Notes: a model not told the origin generated them from the sequence alone. Positions 9,539-19,803 are shown, counted from the first letter of the stretch. The stretch is 64,000 bases of DNA from Deinandra increscens subsp. villosa (GCA_039602395.1 JBCNJP010000024.1:1748060-1812059), one strand, 5' to 3'. Made by a program: numbers and translations.

Positions 9539-10420
9539 TGTCACACCCTCATGTGGGGTGCGATCAAACATGGATCCCAGTCCATTAGTTACACCAAACA
9601 ACCATTAAAGATAAAAAGTTCTGCTTTTTATTAAAACATAAAATAAGAGTTTTACATTGCGGAATCATAAACAAAACATTGTCAATCGAAGCAAAGTAAT
9701 TTATACAAAAACTATGACAGAGCTGAAGGACTCATGCATGCATACTCGTGATACACGAACACCTGCGACCTGAGAGAAACATGTTTAAAGAAAAGGTGTC
9801 AACCAAAGGTTGATGAGTTCACATGTTTTGATATTCACTGTAGAGATTTTCCGCCTATGGCCATAGCAGATTTAAGTCCATAGATAAGTTGAAAGTTTAT
9901 ACCATCTTCCATATCATAGGTAGCTAGCCTAAAGTGTTCATGTCACTATATAGTTTGCAACCGAAGCTGACTAATAAGTTGTAGGAATCCTCCTTACGTG
10001 TTTTGCCTTCCCCGTGTCCCACCAGAAACAACGATGCGTATAGGCTAATATTGTTCTCAGTCCGACCACCAGTCGCGTGGTGCATCCCGTGCATCGCTGA
10101 GCGGGGTTATCAATCCTCAGCAGTACTACTCAATATTACCTTGTTTTTTACTATTAACGATTTGATTTGTAAGGACTTAGTTTTTTGTGTCAAGAAAATC
10201 TAGTACATGTGATATGTTGGAAATACAAAAGCTGTCTAAAAACAATAAGTACATTTGCAAGTTCTTCGCCCAAAAAAGAAAAGCGTAAAGTAGGACCGTG
10301 AAACTCACCTTAGGGTGCACTGCAATAAGGTTAATAAGATTCCAAGTCTTGAGTAACTACCGATCACCTATCGAACTTAGATTCATAAGTGTGTGCCGAA
10401 ACATGAGTGACATAGCCTAG
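9539..10420 (-). repeat. Gypsy-type LTR fragment, minus strand
   Basis: Begins TGTCACACCC, the reverse of the GGGTGTGACA end of the gypsy LTR at 27750. At 9797-9823 it carries GTGTCAACC...GGTTGATGAGTTCAC, the reverse complement of the conserved block at 27414-27441. The right boundary is unclear and no target duplication was found. No coding sequence. Confidence 0.5.
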
Positions 10421-10599
10421 ACGGCAATTTGTTATTAAATAAATCCAAATGTGACGTGTGTAATAATTTTCACCATGTAATAAAGATCGTATAATCAAAT
10501 TGAGTTGACGATGACTTTTCCGAAATCATAATGATTTACAAAATTGATGCGAGTATATTATTACCAATAATATGCTTGGGAGATCTGGGGAAACGTATG

Positions 10600-10680
10600 T
10601 GTTTGCATATATAAATATGTATGTATATATATATATATACTAGCATTTTCCCCGCGCGTTGCGGCGGCGAGAGTTTATAC
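10600..10680 (-). mobile_element. Helitron-like 3' terminus
   Basis: On the minus strand a GC-rich palindrome-like stretch (CCGC...GCGG), then GGGGAAAATG, CTAG (10640-10643) and a T, inside a TA run. This fits the Helitron rule of a hairpin followed by CTRR inserted before T. No 5' end or Rep/helicase gene was identified, so it would be non-autonomous. Confidence 0.35.
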
Positions 10681-11841
10681 TGTGTTATTCGTGATATATT
10701 TATTAGGCTAAAAAGAGAATATATGCATTTTTATCCTTGGCATGACAATCATAGAAATCTGTGTACACCATGACTACATATACAATCAAAGAATTATATC
10801 TCAAGTGAATATAAAACAAAAAGAAAGTAGAAAACATAACCAAAAAGAGTTCTGAAAGCACATGTTTTGTCCATACCACATATATAGCTTTGTTCAAACA
10901 TAATTACATAAGCCACATTTCAATTATCACACAACTTTGTAGGTAAAAATATGAAAGTCATCACCACTTGCATGTTTTTTTAACTTAACCGAATATACCT
11001 TTATACCATTTCTAGCATCACAAATATTTTTTGAACTACAATTCATAAAACGATAAAAACTCAGCGGGAAGCTGAGAAATACAAAAGAGTCAAAGAAAAC
11101 AAGACTATTACACAAAGACTATTACACAAAGAAGAATTAGCTCAACGCAAAATAAAAATAACCCAACCTACAATCTTGACACCCCTAAGTAGACTCAGCA
11201 TTTTTAGCACCAATATGCACACAAATCCATCATGAAGGATTGAAGTCTACTACAAAACTCGGCGAAAGAGCTTGAACCCCACTCAAAAGAACACTTAAAG
11301 CACTCTTGAACTCGCACAAAAATTTCAGCCTCAAACAAATAACACACAGTAGCCATCCACAACGACTTATGGGCACCACTACCACCCCCATATAAATTCT
11401 TATCATGCCACCATTCACATCCCATATTAATTCTTATCAAGCCACCAATAAAAAAACCCCAACAAATATATCAACAAACAGAGAAACATTTTTCTAGCCC
11501 ACCACCTATCCATCCACACCTTCCAGAATCAATCCTTTTACATTTGCTTCAGAATGAATAACTGTAGAGAACTGAGGGCTCAACCACACTAACAACCTTA
11601 TTAACCATTTTCACAATTCAAGATTTGAAACTAATAATACTAACACACCAGACCGTAGCATAAGAACACCCCCTTCACCTTCAAATACCACGCCCACTCG
11701 CATAAGATATATCAAAAAGATCCATTTAGCAGCAGCCCTTGGCATCATAATCAGAATTATATATTTTCCAAGATAAATGTTGAATATTTGGATTGATGGT
11801 TTAACCACATATGCAGCTCATGACTCTTTAGAAAAACAACC
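10681..11841. other. Unassigned AT-rich DNA
   Basis: About 1.1 kb with no recognised protein or RNA. It may be the body of the Helitron-like element or old intergenic DNA. A 14-bp tandem duplication (AAGACTATTACACA) is at about 11101-11128 and a small hairpin CTCAGC/GCTGAG near 11061. Minus-strand open stretches at 11204-11440 look spurious. Confidence 0.4.
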
Positions 11842-11893
11842 TGTAAGGACCGATTTTCACTACAAGAATCTCGACGTTGAGCGAGAATGAAGG
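11842..11893 (+). repeat. LTR fragment related to the solo LTR at 59606
   Basis: TGTAAGGACCGATTTTCAC through TTGAGCGAGAATGAAGG matches the first about 50 bases of the solo LTR at 59606. It breaks off directly at the accessory-ORF tail, marking a deletion or recombination junction. Confidence 0.65.
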
Positions 11894-13106
11894 TCAGATT
11901 CTGAAGAATACATCAAAGCCACTACCAACAGGATGACTTTTGAGGATCTCCACAAATATTGTAGATTCAAGAATATTGATAAAAAGGCTTACAACAGAAA
12001 GAAAGGCTTACAACAGAAAGAAACTTAAAGGTCTACGAGAGTTTGTGATTGAGTACCGAAAGACTGAACGTCTGGCAAAGCTTGAACAGATCAGATTCAA
12101 AGAGTATGAACGGGCTAAAGCTCTCAAGAGGAAAGACAATCCTCCTATCTATGACCAATGGGAAACGCTGGGTCCAAATTTGAAGGCTATGCAACAGTTT
12201 GCTGCCAAAAATCCGAGGAAAATTCCAAGTAACCCAAAGGTCAATCATGGGATGAAAATATTAGGATGGAAGTATGATGAGGCCTTCGATGCATTCCTAG
12301 TGAAGAGGCGGAACGGATATGTTCAAATATTTGATGATTTCAAAGCTCTTCTTAGCTTGTTCTCTTGGGAGCTCAAACAGCTGAAGTACCTGGATTTGGT
12401 AAACCACACTAACCATAAAAAGGGTATTCGGGCTGCTATTTTAATCAAATCTGCTTATGAGGACAAGAAGTTCAATCTAAATCCTGAAGAAGAGAGAAAA
12501 GCTCATATAGCTGAAGAGAAAAGACGTCTTCGTGCTCCTTATCGCAGAATGTTCAAGGACATTGGGAAGGAGGTAAAGGTAAAGACAATCCCGGGAAACA
12601 AAAAACATGCTCCAATAAACAGCTGGTACTACAATGGAAAGACTCATGAGTTGGTGATTGAGATAGTCGGTGCTGAGTCAATCAGAATCTTTGCAGCAAT
12701 AGAACTCAGACTACTCTCAAGATCCTATCTAAAGGAGATGTACTATTAGAAGATGTGGACCATCCCTGTTTAGATGAGACCTTATGAATGCTATGATGCC
12801 AATTAATTTTTGATTTTCTTAAATTGGTGGTGTACAAGGCTTGCAGGAATGGGTAAACTCACAATTGATGCAGAACTCCTGAGAACAGTAAACTGCTGGT
12901 TGATAGAAGAGCATGGTTCAAGTGTCATCCTAGATAAGGCAAGAAGGCTGGTCGAGCTGAACAACTATAATAACCTGAAGAAGCTTGTCTCGCAAGATAT
13001 TTGGGGGTTGTATGATATGGGAATCAATGTATTCTCTGACAAAGACAGAGAGCACGCAAGAGAAAACTGGAGATTTCTGCTCAAGCTGCTCAGTCAAGTT
13101 GCTTAA
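11894..13106 (+). pseudogene. Accessory ORF, C-terminal tail (copy 0)
   Basis: Closely matches 33584-34777 of element A. Open parts are 11940-12749 (from ATG-like codons to a TAG where A has GAG) and 12810-13106 (ending LLKLLSQVA). Visible motifs: GLREFVIEYRKTERLAKLEQ, ILGWKYDEAFDAFLVKRRNG and ALLSLFSWELKQ. A 19-bp tandem duplication near 11985-12022 breaks the frame. Function unknown. Since it ends just before the LTR at 13142, it is the 3' end of another copy joined to element A. Confidence 0.8.
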
Positions 13107-13285
13107 GTTCAAGGGTTTGAATTGCCAACAAGGGTGGAAATTGTTGGAACCTATTTTGTTGGCAACACAAACTATCCACCGTTGAGTATTGCTGGTGAAG
13201 ACCTCTTGTTTGTCATATCTAGATTTGATATTTGGTTTTGTATTTGACTTTGAATTTGTACTTAGAAACATTTTGATTATGAATC

Positions 13286-13627
13286 TAGCGTACTTGTTTT
13301 TCTTCTTAGCGGACTTCTGATTCATGAGCTTAGCGGACTTGTTAATCACTTAGCGTATTTGTTCAATGTTTGTCTTAGCGTACTTGATTTGTTCCTAGCG
13401 GACTTGTTGACTTAGCAGACTTGTTCCTAATCTTAGCGAACTTGTTTTGCTCTTAGCGAACTTGTTAGCGAACTTGTCTTTACTTAGCGAACTTGTCTAT
13501 ACTTAGCGGACTTGTTAGTGAACTTGTTCATGCTTAGCGGACTTGTTAGCGAACTTGTTAATGCTTAGCGGACTTGTAAACGAACTTGTTAATGCTTAGC
13601 AAACTTGTCTAGTGCTTAGCGAACTTG
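13286..13627 (+). repeat. TTAGCGNACTTG array in LTR U3 (A, 5')
   Basis: About 19 copies of a 12-base motif, consensus TTAGCG(A/G/T)ACTTG, in one orientation with 12-35 base spacing, about 80 bases upstream of the TATA box. Probably a cis-regulatory repeat. Confidence 0.85.
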
Positions 13628-13710
13628 TCTGTGCTGATGGAATATTTTGCTGAATTCTAGGTAATGATTGTGTGTGTCAAACATTCTTTTTGTCCTATGC
13701 TCTCTTATAG

Positions 13711-13720
13711 TATATATATA
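13711..13720 (+). promoter_or_regulatory. TATA box, LTR of A (5')
   Basis: TATATATATA followed by a short leader with GTGTGTTCTTGG repeats. The same position in the 3' LTR is about 35394-35402 and in B 37881. Confidence 0.65.
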
Positions 13721-13835
13721 GGTGAGGAAAACACTATTGGGGATGGAACTCCTTGATTATTCTTCAAGAGAGCATTTGTGTGTGTGTTCTTGGTGTTAGT
13801 GTGTGTTCTTGAGCTTTAGGAATCATCAATGGGTG

Positions 13836-14610
13836 AGTTGTCAAAAATGGAGAAAATCTCATTTTTGAAGTTTTTCTCAAAAATGGAGAAAATCTCATAT
13901 GAGTTGTCAATTTTGGATGGATTTGCTTGTTGTTTGAGTTGATTCTTGGTAGAAATCACTCAAGAAACACAATGCTTTACTTAGATTTCAGTAAAACTCA
14001 AGATATATAGTCGAATTTTTTGAACCTGCCATGAACAGTTCGTAACTTTTCTTAAGTCTGTTCTTGAGAAAAATTTTCAAAATTATTTTTCTGTTGATTC
14101 TTTGTTAAAATTGATAAATAGCGAGATTATCACACCTAAAACCGAACCTATAGGCACTGATTTCTCTCAAAAACATCAAGTATTGAAGATTTTAGAGGCT
14201 AAAAGTGGTGGTTTTTGGTGTTCTTCACATAATCTTACTATTCCATCAAATTAGGTCATTTTGAGTGGTTTTGGAGTTTGTGGTAGTTAAGTAAAGTAAT
14301 CCTACATGAAATTCGAACCTATTGATGATCTTAAACATTGATTTTGTCAACATTGATTTTTGAAGTTTGAAATTACTCAAGAACAAGCTGTTCAAATTTT
14401 GGCTAAGTCTGGAAATTTGACTTTTTCAAATTTTTGCTGAAATCTCACTTGTTTATGACTAATGATGTTTGTTAATGTTTGTGAATGTAGGATTTGTGTG
14501 AATTCAAGTTTTCTACAAACATTTGAGCATTTTGAACCAAACGTTCAATCGGTCCGAACCGTTAGTCAATTTAGCAAGTTTGTGCTAAATTTTGGTGTTT
14601 CTCACTTCCA
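13836..14610 (+). other. Element A leader with filler in place of the primer site
   Basis: No gene. 13836-13861 is made of copies of nearby words (GTTGTCAA, AAAATGGAGAAAATCTCAT), which recur at 13872-13912. The rest aligns with B 38130-38870. B keeps TGGTATCAGAGC here; A does not. Confidence 0.75.
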
Positions 14611-15570
14611 ATGGCTGAAAGAAATCAGTTTGCTCCTGTCATGCAAAGCCACAACCGTCCTCCAAAACTAATGGGCGCGAGTGACTTCGATGATTGGAAA
14701 GGGAAGTTTGTGCTGTTTTTGGAGTATGTTGACTATGATCTTTTGACTTCAATTGTTGAAGGTCCAGCTGTGTTTGAAATTGAAGAAGCTACTACTACTG
14801 GCACTGCTGCTGTTACTATTGCTGATCCTCCAGGTCCCAAGAAGAAGATGATTCCAAAACCTTTGGATACGCTGACTCCTGCTGAAAGGACACAAAGGAA
14901 ACTTGACATGCGTGCATTGGGTTGTATAAAGATGGCACTGAATGATGATTTGCTACATCAGTTTCGTAAGGCTACCTTAGGCCATGAGATATGGGTTGGT
15001 TTGGAGATAAAGTATGAAGGCAATCCGGCTACCAAGGATAGAAGACTTGAGAAATTGAAGTTGGCTTTCAACACTTTCGCTCACCGAAACGGAAAGTCGT
15101 TTGAAACACATGTCAACCGCTTCTGCAGAATCATCACTGAAATGACTACGAAGAAAATTCATCCTGATTCTGGAGATATTATAAGGAAAATCTTGCGTTC
15201 TTTTCCTCAGGAATTTGCCTCCTATGTCACTTATCTGATTGAAAGTATTGATCTGACTCAGGCTGATTATCTGGATATGATTGACAAAGTTCGAGACTAT
15301 GAAGTAAGAGTAGTTGAATGTAGTGGCAAGTCACTCATGGGCAATGTGACATCTAGGAGCTCATCTTCCTCAGCTCCTAATGCTGCTTTTGCTGCTTCTA
15401 CTTGTGAGGAGAATTATCAGTTTTCCAACTCTTCTGGCTCAAAACTGCCTGCCATTGCTCCATCTCCGGTTCCACCTCCTATTCAAACTGAAGTATTTGC
15501 ATCTCATGCCACTCATCAAACCTCCAATGTGACATATGTTCAACAACCACCTTCTGGGTACATGGTTTAG
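14611..15570 (+). CDS. gag: Element A gag, N-terminal part
   Basis: 319 aa starting MAERNQFAPVMQ. It has LMGASDFDDWKGKFVLFLEY and then the UBN2-like block (HEIWVGLEIKYEGN, LKLAFNTFAHRNGKSFETHV, FCRIITEMTTKKI). It ends at TAG where B has CAG. The same frame continues with further stops (about 15613 and 15742-15744) to 19803, so this is the start of one decayed polyprotein frame. Confidence 0.85.
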   Translation: MAERNQFAPVMQSHNRPPKLMGASDFDDWKGKFVLFLEYVDYDLLTSIVEGPAVFEIEEATTTGTAAVTIADPPGPKKKMIPKPLDTLTPAERTQRKLDMRALGCIKMALNDDLLHQFRKATLGHEIWVGLEIKYEGNPATKDRRLEKLKLAFNTFAHRNGKSFETHVNRFCRIITEMTTKKIHPDSGDIIRKILRSFPQEFASYVTYLIESIDLTQADYLDMIDKVRDYEVRVVECSGKSLMGNVTSRSSSSSAPNAAFAASTCEENYQFSNSSGSKLPAIAPSPVPPPIQTEVFASHATHQTSNVTYVQQPPSGYMV

Positions 15571-15744
15571 CAATCAGCACTAATTTCATTTAAGAACACC
15601 AGTTTGGACTAAGATTTGTGCAATGCTTTTCTGGCTTGCATGAACTCTCAAATGTCGGGGAACATTGAGCCAATGACTGTTTGTCAAGAAGATCTTGACC
15701 AAATTTCTGCTGATGATCTGGAAGAGATCGACATCAAGTGGTAG

Positions 15745-16164
15745 ATGGGTATGATTGCTGCTAGAACGAGGAAGTTCTTTAGAAAGACTGGGAGGAAGTT
15801 GTTTCAACCTTCTTCAAATGCCAATATCGGGTTTGATAAGTCCAAAGCTCAATGCTTCAATTGTCAAGAGCTCGGACATTTTACATGTGAATGCCCAAAG
15901 CCAAGAACGTTGAATGCTCCTGCAAGCTCGGGAGGAGGTAATCAGGCTTTTCAAAAACAAGCTAGCAATGGAAACCAGTCATATCAGAAGAAAAGCAGCT
16001 CATCCTATCAGAAACCTCACAATGCCAACTCTAATGTCTCTCATCCTGGCTCGTCTAACTCTCAAGCTGCTCAAGGAGTCAACAACGGTGGCAAGGAATT
16101 AGTCTCACTCGAAGATGGTATCTATAACTGGACATCATCTTCATCATCTCAACCTTCAAGCTAG
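15745..16164 (+). CDS. gag: Element A gag, zinc-knuckle part
   Basis: 139 aa in frame with the previous piece. MGMIAARTRKFFRKTGRKLF precedes the knuckle CFNCQELGHFTCEC, a CCHC nucleic-acid-binding motif, then a Ser/Gln/Asn-rich tail. The closing TAG (16162-16164) is at the same codon as a TAG in B (40410-40412). Confidence 0.85.
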   Translation: MGMIAARTRKFFRKTGRKLFQPSSNANIGFDKSKAQCFNCQELGHFTCECPKPRTLNAPASSGGGNQAFQKQASNGNQSYQKKSSSSYQKPHNANSNVSHPGSSNSQAAQGVNNGGKELVSLEDGIYNWTSSSSSQPSS

Positions 16165-16179
16165 TCAGACTATGCACTA

Positions 16180-16743
16180 ATGGTCAATTCTGATGGTGAA
16201 GAACTTTATGAGTCAGTTGAATTTGACCCTCTCTTCCCAGCTGATTTCTGTATGATGGATGGAGTTGATGAGATCCTTGAAGAATCTTCTTCTGCTTTCG
16301 GAAACACTACTGCAGTGAATCCATTTGAGGTTGAAATGGAAGCAAGCAAGCGTCTTCTTGAACTTCAGAAAGAAAAAATTTCAGATGAGGTAAAATCATC
16401 TTTGTGTTCTGAGATATGTCGTGAAACTGTCGCTCGCTATCGCGCGTATAACCTTGAGTTGCATGCTAAAGCGAAAGAGAGCGAGAGTCATGTTGAGCTT
16501 CTTCAAGCTAATGAAAAAGATTTTTTGGTCAAAATTAAATCACTTCAGGATGACATTGAGATCATGAAGCACACGGAAACAAACTTAAAAATCCAAATTG
16601 CTGATCTTCTGAAAACATTGACTTCTCTGAGAAACAGCTATGCTGAAGATCGAGAAAAAATTGATTTAATGAAACTTAATCCTGAAACTTTGGGTAGTGC
16701 GATTGTAAAGGACATAATGTCACGTCTTAGAACTGGTTTATGA
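16180..16743 (+). CDS. gag: Element A gag extension, coiled coil
   Basis: 187 aa in the same frame. Heptad-like Glu/Lys/Leu-rich sequence (KESESHVELLQANEKDFLV, IKSLQDDIEIMKHTETNLKI) suggests a coiled coil. Ends at TGA where B reads GGT. Aligns with B 40431-40980. Confidence 0.8.
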   Translation: MVNSDGEELYESVEFDPLFPADFCMMDGVDEILEESSSAFGNTTAVNPFEVEMEASKRLLELQKEKISDEVKSSLCSEICRETVARYRAYNLELHAKAKESESHVELLQANEKDFLVKIKSLQDDIEIMKHTETNLKIQIADLLKTLTSLRNSYAEDREKIDLMKLNPETLGSAIVKDIMSRLRTGL

Positions 16744-16812
16744 ATAACACGGGAGATACTAAAGAGTGCGGCTGAGCATCCACTCAATCACAGCTATCTT
16801 TGTGTCCCCGAA

Positions 16813-18045
16813 TTGACCAAAATCAATCCTAAGAATCACATTAAGTTCATTGACCCAATTTTGATTCCGTGTATTTCTGAAATTAAATCAATGGAAGACG
16901 AGCTGGCTAAAGCTAAAACTGCCTCTGGTCTCCCACAGATTGATGAAACACTTAAATTGGGTGATTTCGATGCAATTTCTTTGAATTTTGTCAATACTAG
17001 TATCATTGAAGCATGTGTGCAAAAGGCTGCTGAAACCGAGTTTCTCAATTTGTGTACTCAAAACACATCAGATGGTCAGTCATTTTTATTTAATGAAAAC
17101 TATGATGTTTTTAACACAAATGAAGCTACTAAAAGAACTAAAACTGTTCGAAGGCGTAAGCCCAAGAAGAAGGTTACAAATGAGAAACTTGTGATTCAGC
17201 AGGACATCGATGATGATGAGTTTAGTCGTGCTTTTGCAGAAATGGCCTTAAAACATGGTAAGACTGTTATGCATACACAAGCTGGTCTTACAATCACCGA
17301 TGGTAAGGTGATCACTCTTCCTGTTGCACAACCGAACGCTCCAACGATGCCTGCGCAAGCAACTTATGCATCAGTACTTGTCAAACCAACTGAAACATCT
17401 GCAAGCACTGCTCCCAATGAGGCTGGAAAATCCACTATGTTTCTTTACAAGACAAGTGATCCAAAGAAGAAAAGACCTCAAATTGAACCTGTTTTGACTA
17501 GTCAACCAAGTGTTGAAGATCAACCAAATGTGGTCGAGCTAGATGCTGTAACCGTTGATGCTACTGAAACTGAGAACACTCCCAAGAAAAAGAAACAAAC
17601 CAGAAAGAGGAAGAAGAAGACTATGGTCACTGAAACAGAAAAGGATGAATGTTCAACATCAAATGAGTCACAACCAATGGCTCCCCAAGTTGCTGAACTA
17701 CCTCTTGTGGTTGACCCTAGTGGAACGGTTGAGACTTTGGGTTCTACAGTTTGCGGGAATCCACACCATGATGCAAGGGTGTGTGCTTACAACACTGGTT
17801 ATCTTGCCTACAACAACGCCCCAGTACCTCCTGTTCATTTTTACCAACAACAGCATGTGGCATCACAAGGAAGTCATTTGGCCCCAATGTATTATGGGAA
17901 TTATGGTGAGGACTACTTGGATCATCAACTTGACACCATGTTTCAGCAGTGTTACCCAAATCAACCCTACATTCCTAACCAAGCCCAGTATGTCCCTCAT
18001 GGTCTGGGAAGGAAAGTAAAAGCTTTGAGGCCATCAGTTCATTAA
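16813..18045 (+). CDS. Element A gag-protease linker
   Basis: 410 aa in the same frame, Pro/Thr/Lys-rich with basic clusters (RRRKPKKKV, KKKKQTRKRKKK) and a Cys/His patch CGNPHHDARVC. The block EFSRAFAEMALKHGKTVMHT is nearly identical in B. No enzyme domain. Ends at TAA before QVRMSAPNPVP. Confidence 0.75.
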   Translation: MTKINPKNHIKFIDPILIPCISEIKSMEDELAKAKTASGLPQIDETLKLGDFDAISLNFVNTSIIEACVQKAAETEFLNLCTQNTSDGQSFLFNENYDVFNTNEATKRTKTVRRRKPKKKVTNEKLVIQQDIDDDEFSRAFAEMALKHGKTVMHTQAGLTITDGKVITLPVAQPNAPTMPAQATYASVLVKPTETSASTAPNEAGKSTMFLYKTSDPKKKRPQIEPVLTSQPSVEDQPNVVELDAVTVDATETENTPKKKKQTRKRKKKTMVTETEKDECSTSNESQPMAPQVAELPLVVDPSGTVETLGSTVCGNPHHDARVCAYNTGYLAYNNAPVPPVHFYQQQHVASQGSHLAPMYYGNYGEDYLDHQLDTMFQQCYPNQPYIPNQAQYVPHGLGRKVKALRPSVH

Positions 18046-18048
18046 CAA

Positions 18049-18642
18049 GTGAGAATGTCTGCACCAAATCCTGTTCCTATGAGATCTTGGACGCCACGGC
18101 CAAGGCCTGCTTTAATGCCTAGGTCTGTTATGGATCAACAACCTGCAAGGGCTCCTCGACCAAGTGTTACATCTTCACCAACTCCTCCTACTGTTGTTCT
18201 AGCACCAAATGCTCCGCCAGTGAAAAAGGCACCCATAAAGAAGGTCCCAGGTCAATCTGGACCTGGTCCATCTCAAAATAATCACTTTCTTTTTAATGTG
18301 CAGAGACTGGCACAGAGTGTTGCCAACACGTGGTACTTAGATAGTGGTTGTTCCAGGCACATGACAGGGAGCAAGGACCTACTGTATGATGTCAAACCAA
18401 TATCGCACGGTGGTCCTGTTGCCTTTGGAGGTGATGTTCGAGGTGGAAGAATAATAGGAAACGGTCTCTTGACAAATGGTGAAATTTCATTTGAAAAAGT
18501 GAATTTAGTGTCTAATCTGAAGTTTAACCTGCTTAGTGTCTCACAAATCTGCGACAAAAAAATGCCAATGTTCTTCGATGATCGTGAATGTTATATTCTG
18601 AAACATGGCTTCAAGATTCCCGAAGATCGGATTCTATTTTAG
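18049..18642 (+). CDS. pol: Element A protease region
   Basis: 197 aa. After a Pro-rich stretch, WYLDSGCSRHMTG marks the aspartic protease active site of Ty1-copia (DSG), followed by FGGDVRGGRIIGNG and NLKFNLLSVSQICDKK. It would cut the polyprotein. Ends at TAG where B has CGA. Confidence 0.88.
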   Translation: MRMSAPNPVPMRSWTPRPRPALMPRSVMDQQPARAPRPSVTSSPTPPTVVLAPNAPPVKKAPIKKVPGQSGPGPSQNNHFLFNVQRLAQSVANTWYLDSGCSRHMTGSKDLLYDVKPISHGGPVAFGGDVRGGRIIGNGLLTNGEISFEKVNLVSNLKFNLLSVSQICDKKMPMFFDDRECYILKHGFKIPEDRILF

Positions 18643-18660
18643 GCAAAACGGAAAGGGAAA

Positions 18661-19032
18661 ATGTATGCTCTGGATATGTCTGCTGCAAGGCCGACTGGCT
18701 CTGTTGCATGCTTCTTGGCTAAGCCATCAGAAGATGACTCTACATTATGGCATAGGCGAATGGGGCATGTAAACTTTCGGAACATGAACCACCTTGTTAG
18801 AGGGAAACACGTTAACGGTGTGCCAGAGAAGGAATTCATCCACATCGAAAATTGTGTGGCATGTCTGAAAGGTAAACAACACAAGACGTCTCACAAGCCA
18901 AAGCCACCGGGTAGAACGACAACAATACTTCAACAACTCCATCTTGACCTTTTCGGGCCTATAAGCATCAAGAGTTTAGGAGGAAAGTCATACTGCTTGG
19001 TTATCACTGACGACTACTCCAAATACTCGTGA
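18661..19032 (+). CDS. pol: Element A pre-integrase domain and integrase start
   Basis: 123 aa, same frame. LWHRRMGHVNF and NCVACLKGKQ form the HHCC zinc finger. LHLDLFGP carries the first catalytic Asp of the integrase core and TDDYSKYS follows. Ends at TGA; B has TGG, a single G-to-A change. Confidence 0.88.
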   Translation: MYALDMSAARPTGSVACFLAKPSEDDSTLWHRRMGHVNFRNMNHLVRGKHVNGVPEKEFIHIENCVACLKGKQHKTSHKPKPPGRTTTILQQLHLDLFGPISIKSLGGKSYCLVITDDYSKYS

Positions 19033-19803
19033 GTGTTTTTCCTGAAAGAGAAGTCTAAGAAAGCTGAGACATTGAAGGATTTTGTTACACGTATCGAGAA
19101 GAGATGCAGAGAGCGGGTTAGAATCATCAGATCAGACAATGGGTCTGAATTTAAGAATCAGACATTTGACGCATTCTGTAATGAGAAAGGCATATCTCGA
19201 CAGTTCAGTTCACCGTATACCCCGCAACAGAATGGAGTAACTGAACGGAAGAATAGAACTATCATCGAAGCTGCCAGAACAATGCTTGCTGATTCTAACT
19301 TGAAATTATCTTTTTGGGCAGAAGCTGTCAATACAGCCTGCTATGTTCTGAACAGAACACTCTTAGTCAAACATACTAATAAGACGCCATTCGAACTGTT
19401 TTCCAAAGTAAAACCGAACTTAAAACGAGTAAAGCCGTTCGGATGCGCTTGTACTGTTTTAATTCAGACGGATCAGTTAACCAAATTTGCTCCTCGGGCA
19501 GATGATGGTTATTTTGTTGGATACTCGGTGACCTCATCGGCCCATCGAGTGTTCAACAGAAGAACTCAAGTTGTTATTAAGTCGTGCAACGTTACTTGTA
19601 TTGAGCACACTCTCAACACTAGAGATCCTGCTCCGAATAGTATGTATGACCTTGATTTGTTTTCTTCTACTTTTAATATATTTCAATCTACTGATGCAGG
19701 TACTTCTTCTGGTGTGTCGATCAAGGAAATGAAGCTGCCAACCCTATTGTTGATATGCTTCCTCCTATCACTTCATCGATCGTTGATCCTACGGAGTTAT
19801 TAA
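19033..19803 (+). CDS. pol: Element A integrase core
   Basis: 256 aa in frame with the previous piece. IIRSDNGSEF holds the second Asp and NGVTERKNRTI the Glu of the DDE triad; FGCACTVLIQ and GYFVGYS are typical of copia integrase C-termini. The frame is lost near 19735-19803. Confidence 0.88.
   Translation: MFFLKEKSKKAETLKDFVTRIEKRCRERVRIIRSDNGSEFKNQTFDAFCNEKGISRQFSSPYTPQQNGVTERKNRTIIEAARTMLADSNLKLSFWAEAVNTACYVLNRTLLVKHTNKTPFELFSKVKPNLKRVKPFGCACTVLIQTDQLTKFAPRADDGYFVGYSVTSSAHRVFNRRTQVVIKSCNVTCIEHTLNTRDPAPNSMYDLDLFSSTFNIFQSTDAGTSSGVSIKEMKLPTLLLICFLLSLHRSLILRSY

Larger units (their letters stand above)
13142..13835 (+). repeat. 5' LTR of element A, 3' end deleted
   Basis: Starts TGTTGGAACC and matches 34813 onward until GGGTGAG at 13835, then diverges. 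About 110 bases that should follow (LTR end and primer site) are missing. It also serves as the LTR downstream of copy 0. Confidence 0.88.

Noticed and set aside
9534..10447. ATCCA at both sides of the minus gypsy LTR fragment as target duplication
   Set aside because: The right copy is preceded by ATAA rather than the expected CA terminus, so the match is probably chance.
11204..11440. 78-aa minus-strand ORF
   Set aside because: No domain, no neighbours of the same kind, alternative frames equally open; treated as chance.
13286..13627. Motif array considered as a minisatellite
   Set aside because: Spacing is irregular and intervening bases differ, so it is dispersed motifs, not tandem unit copies.
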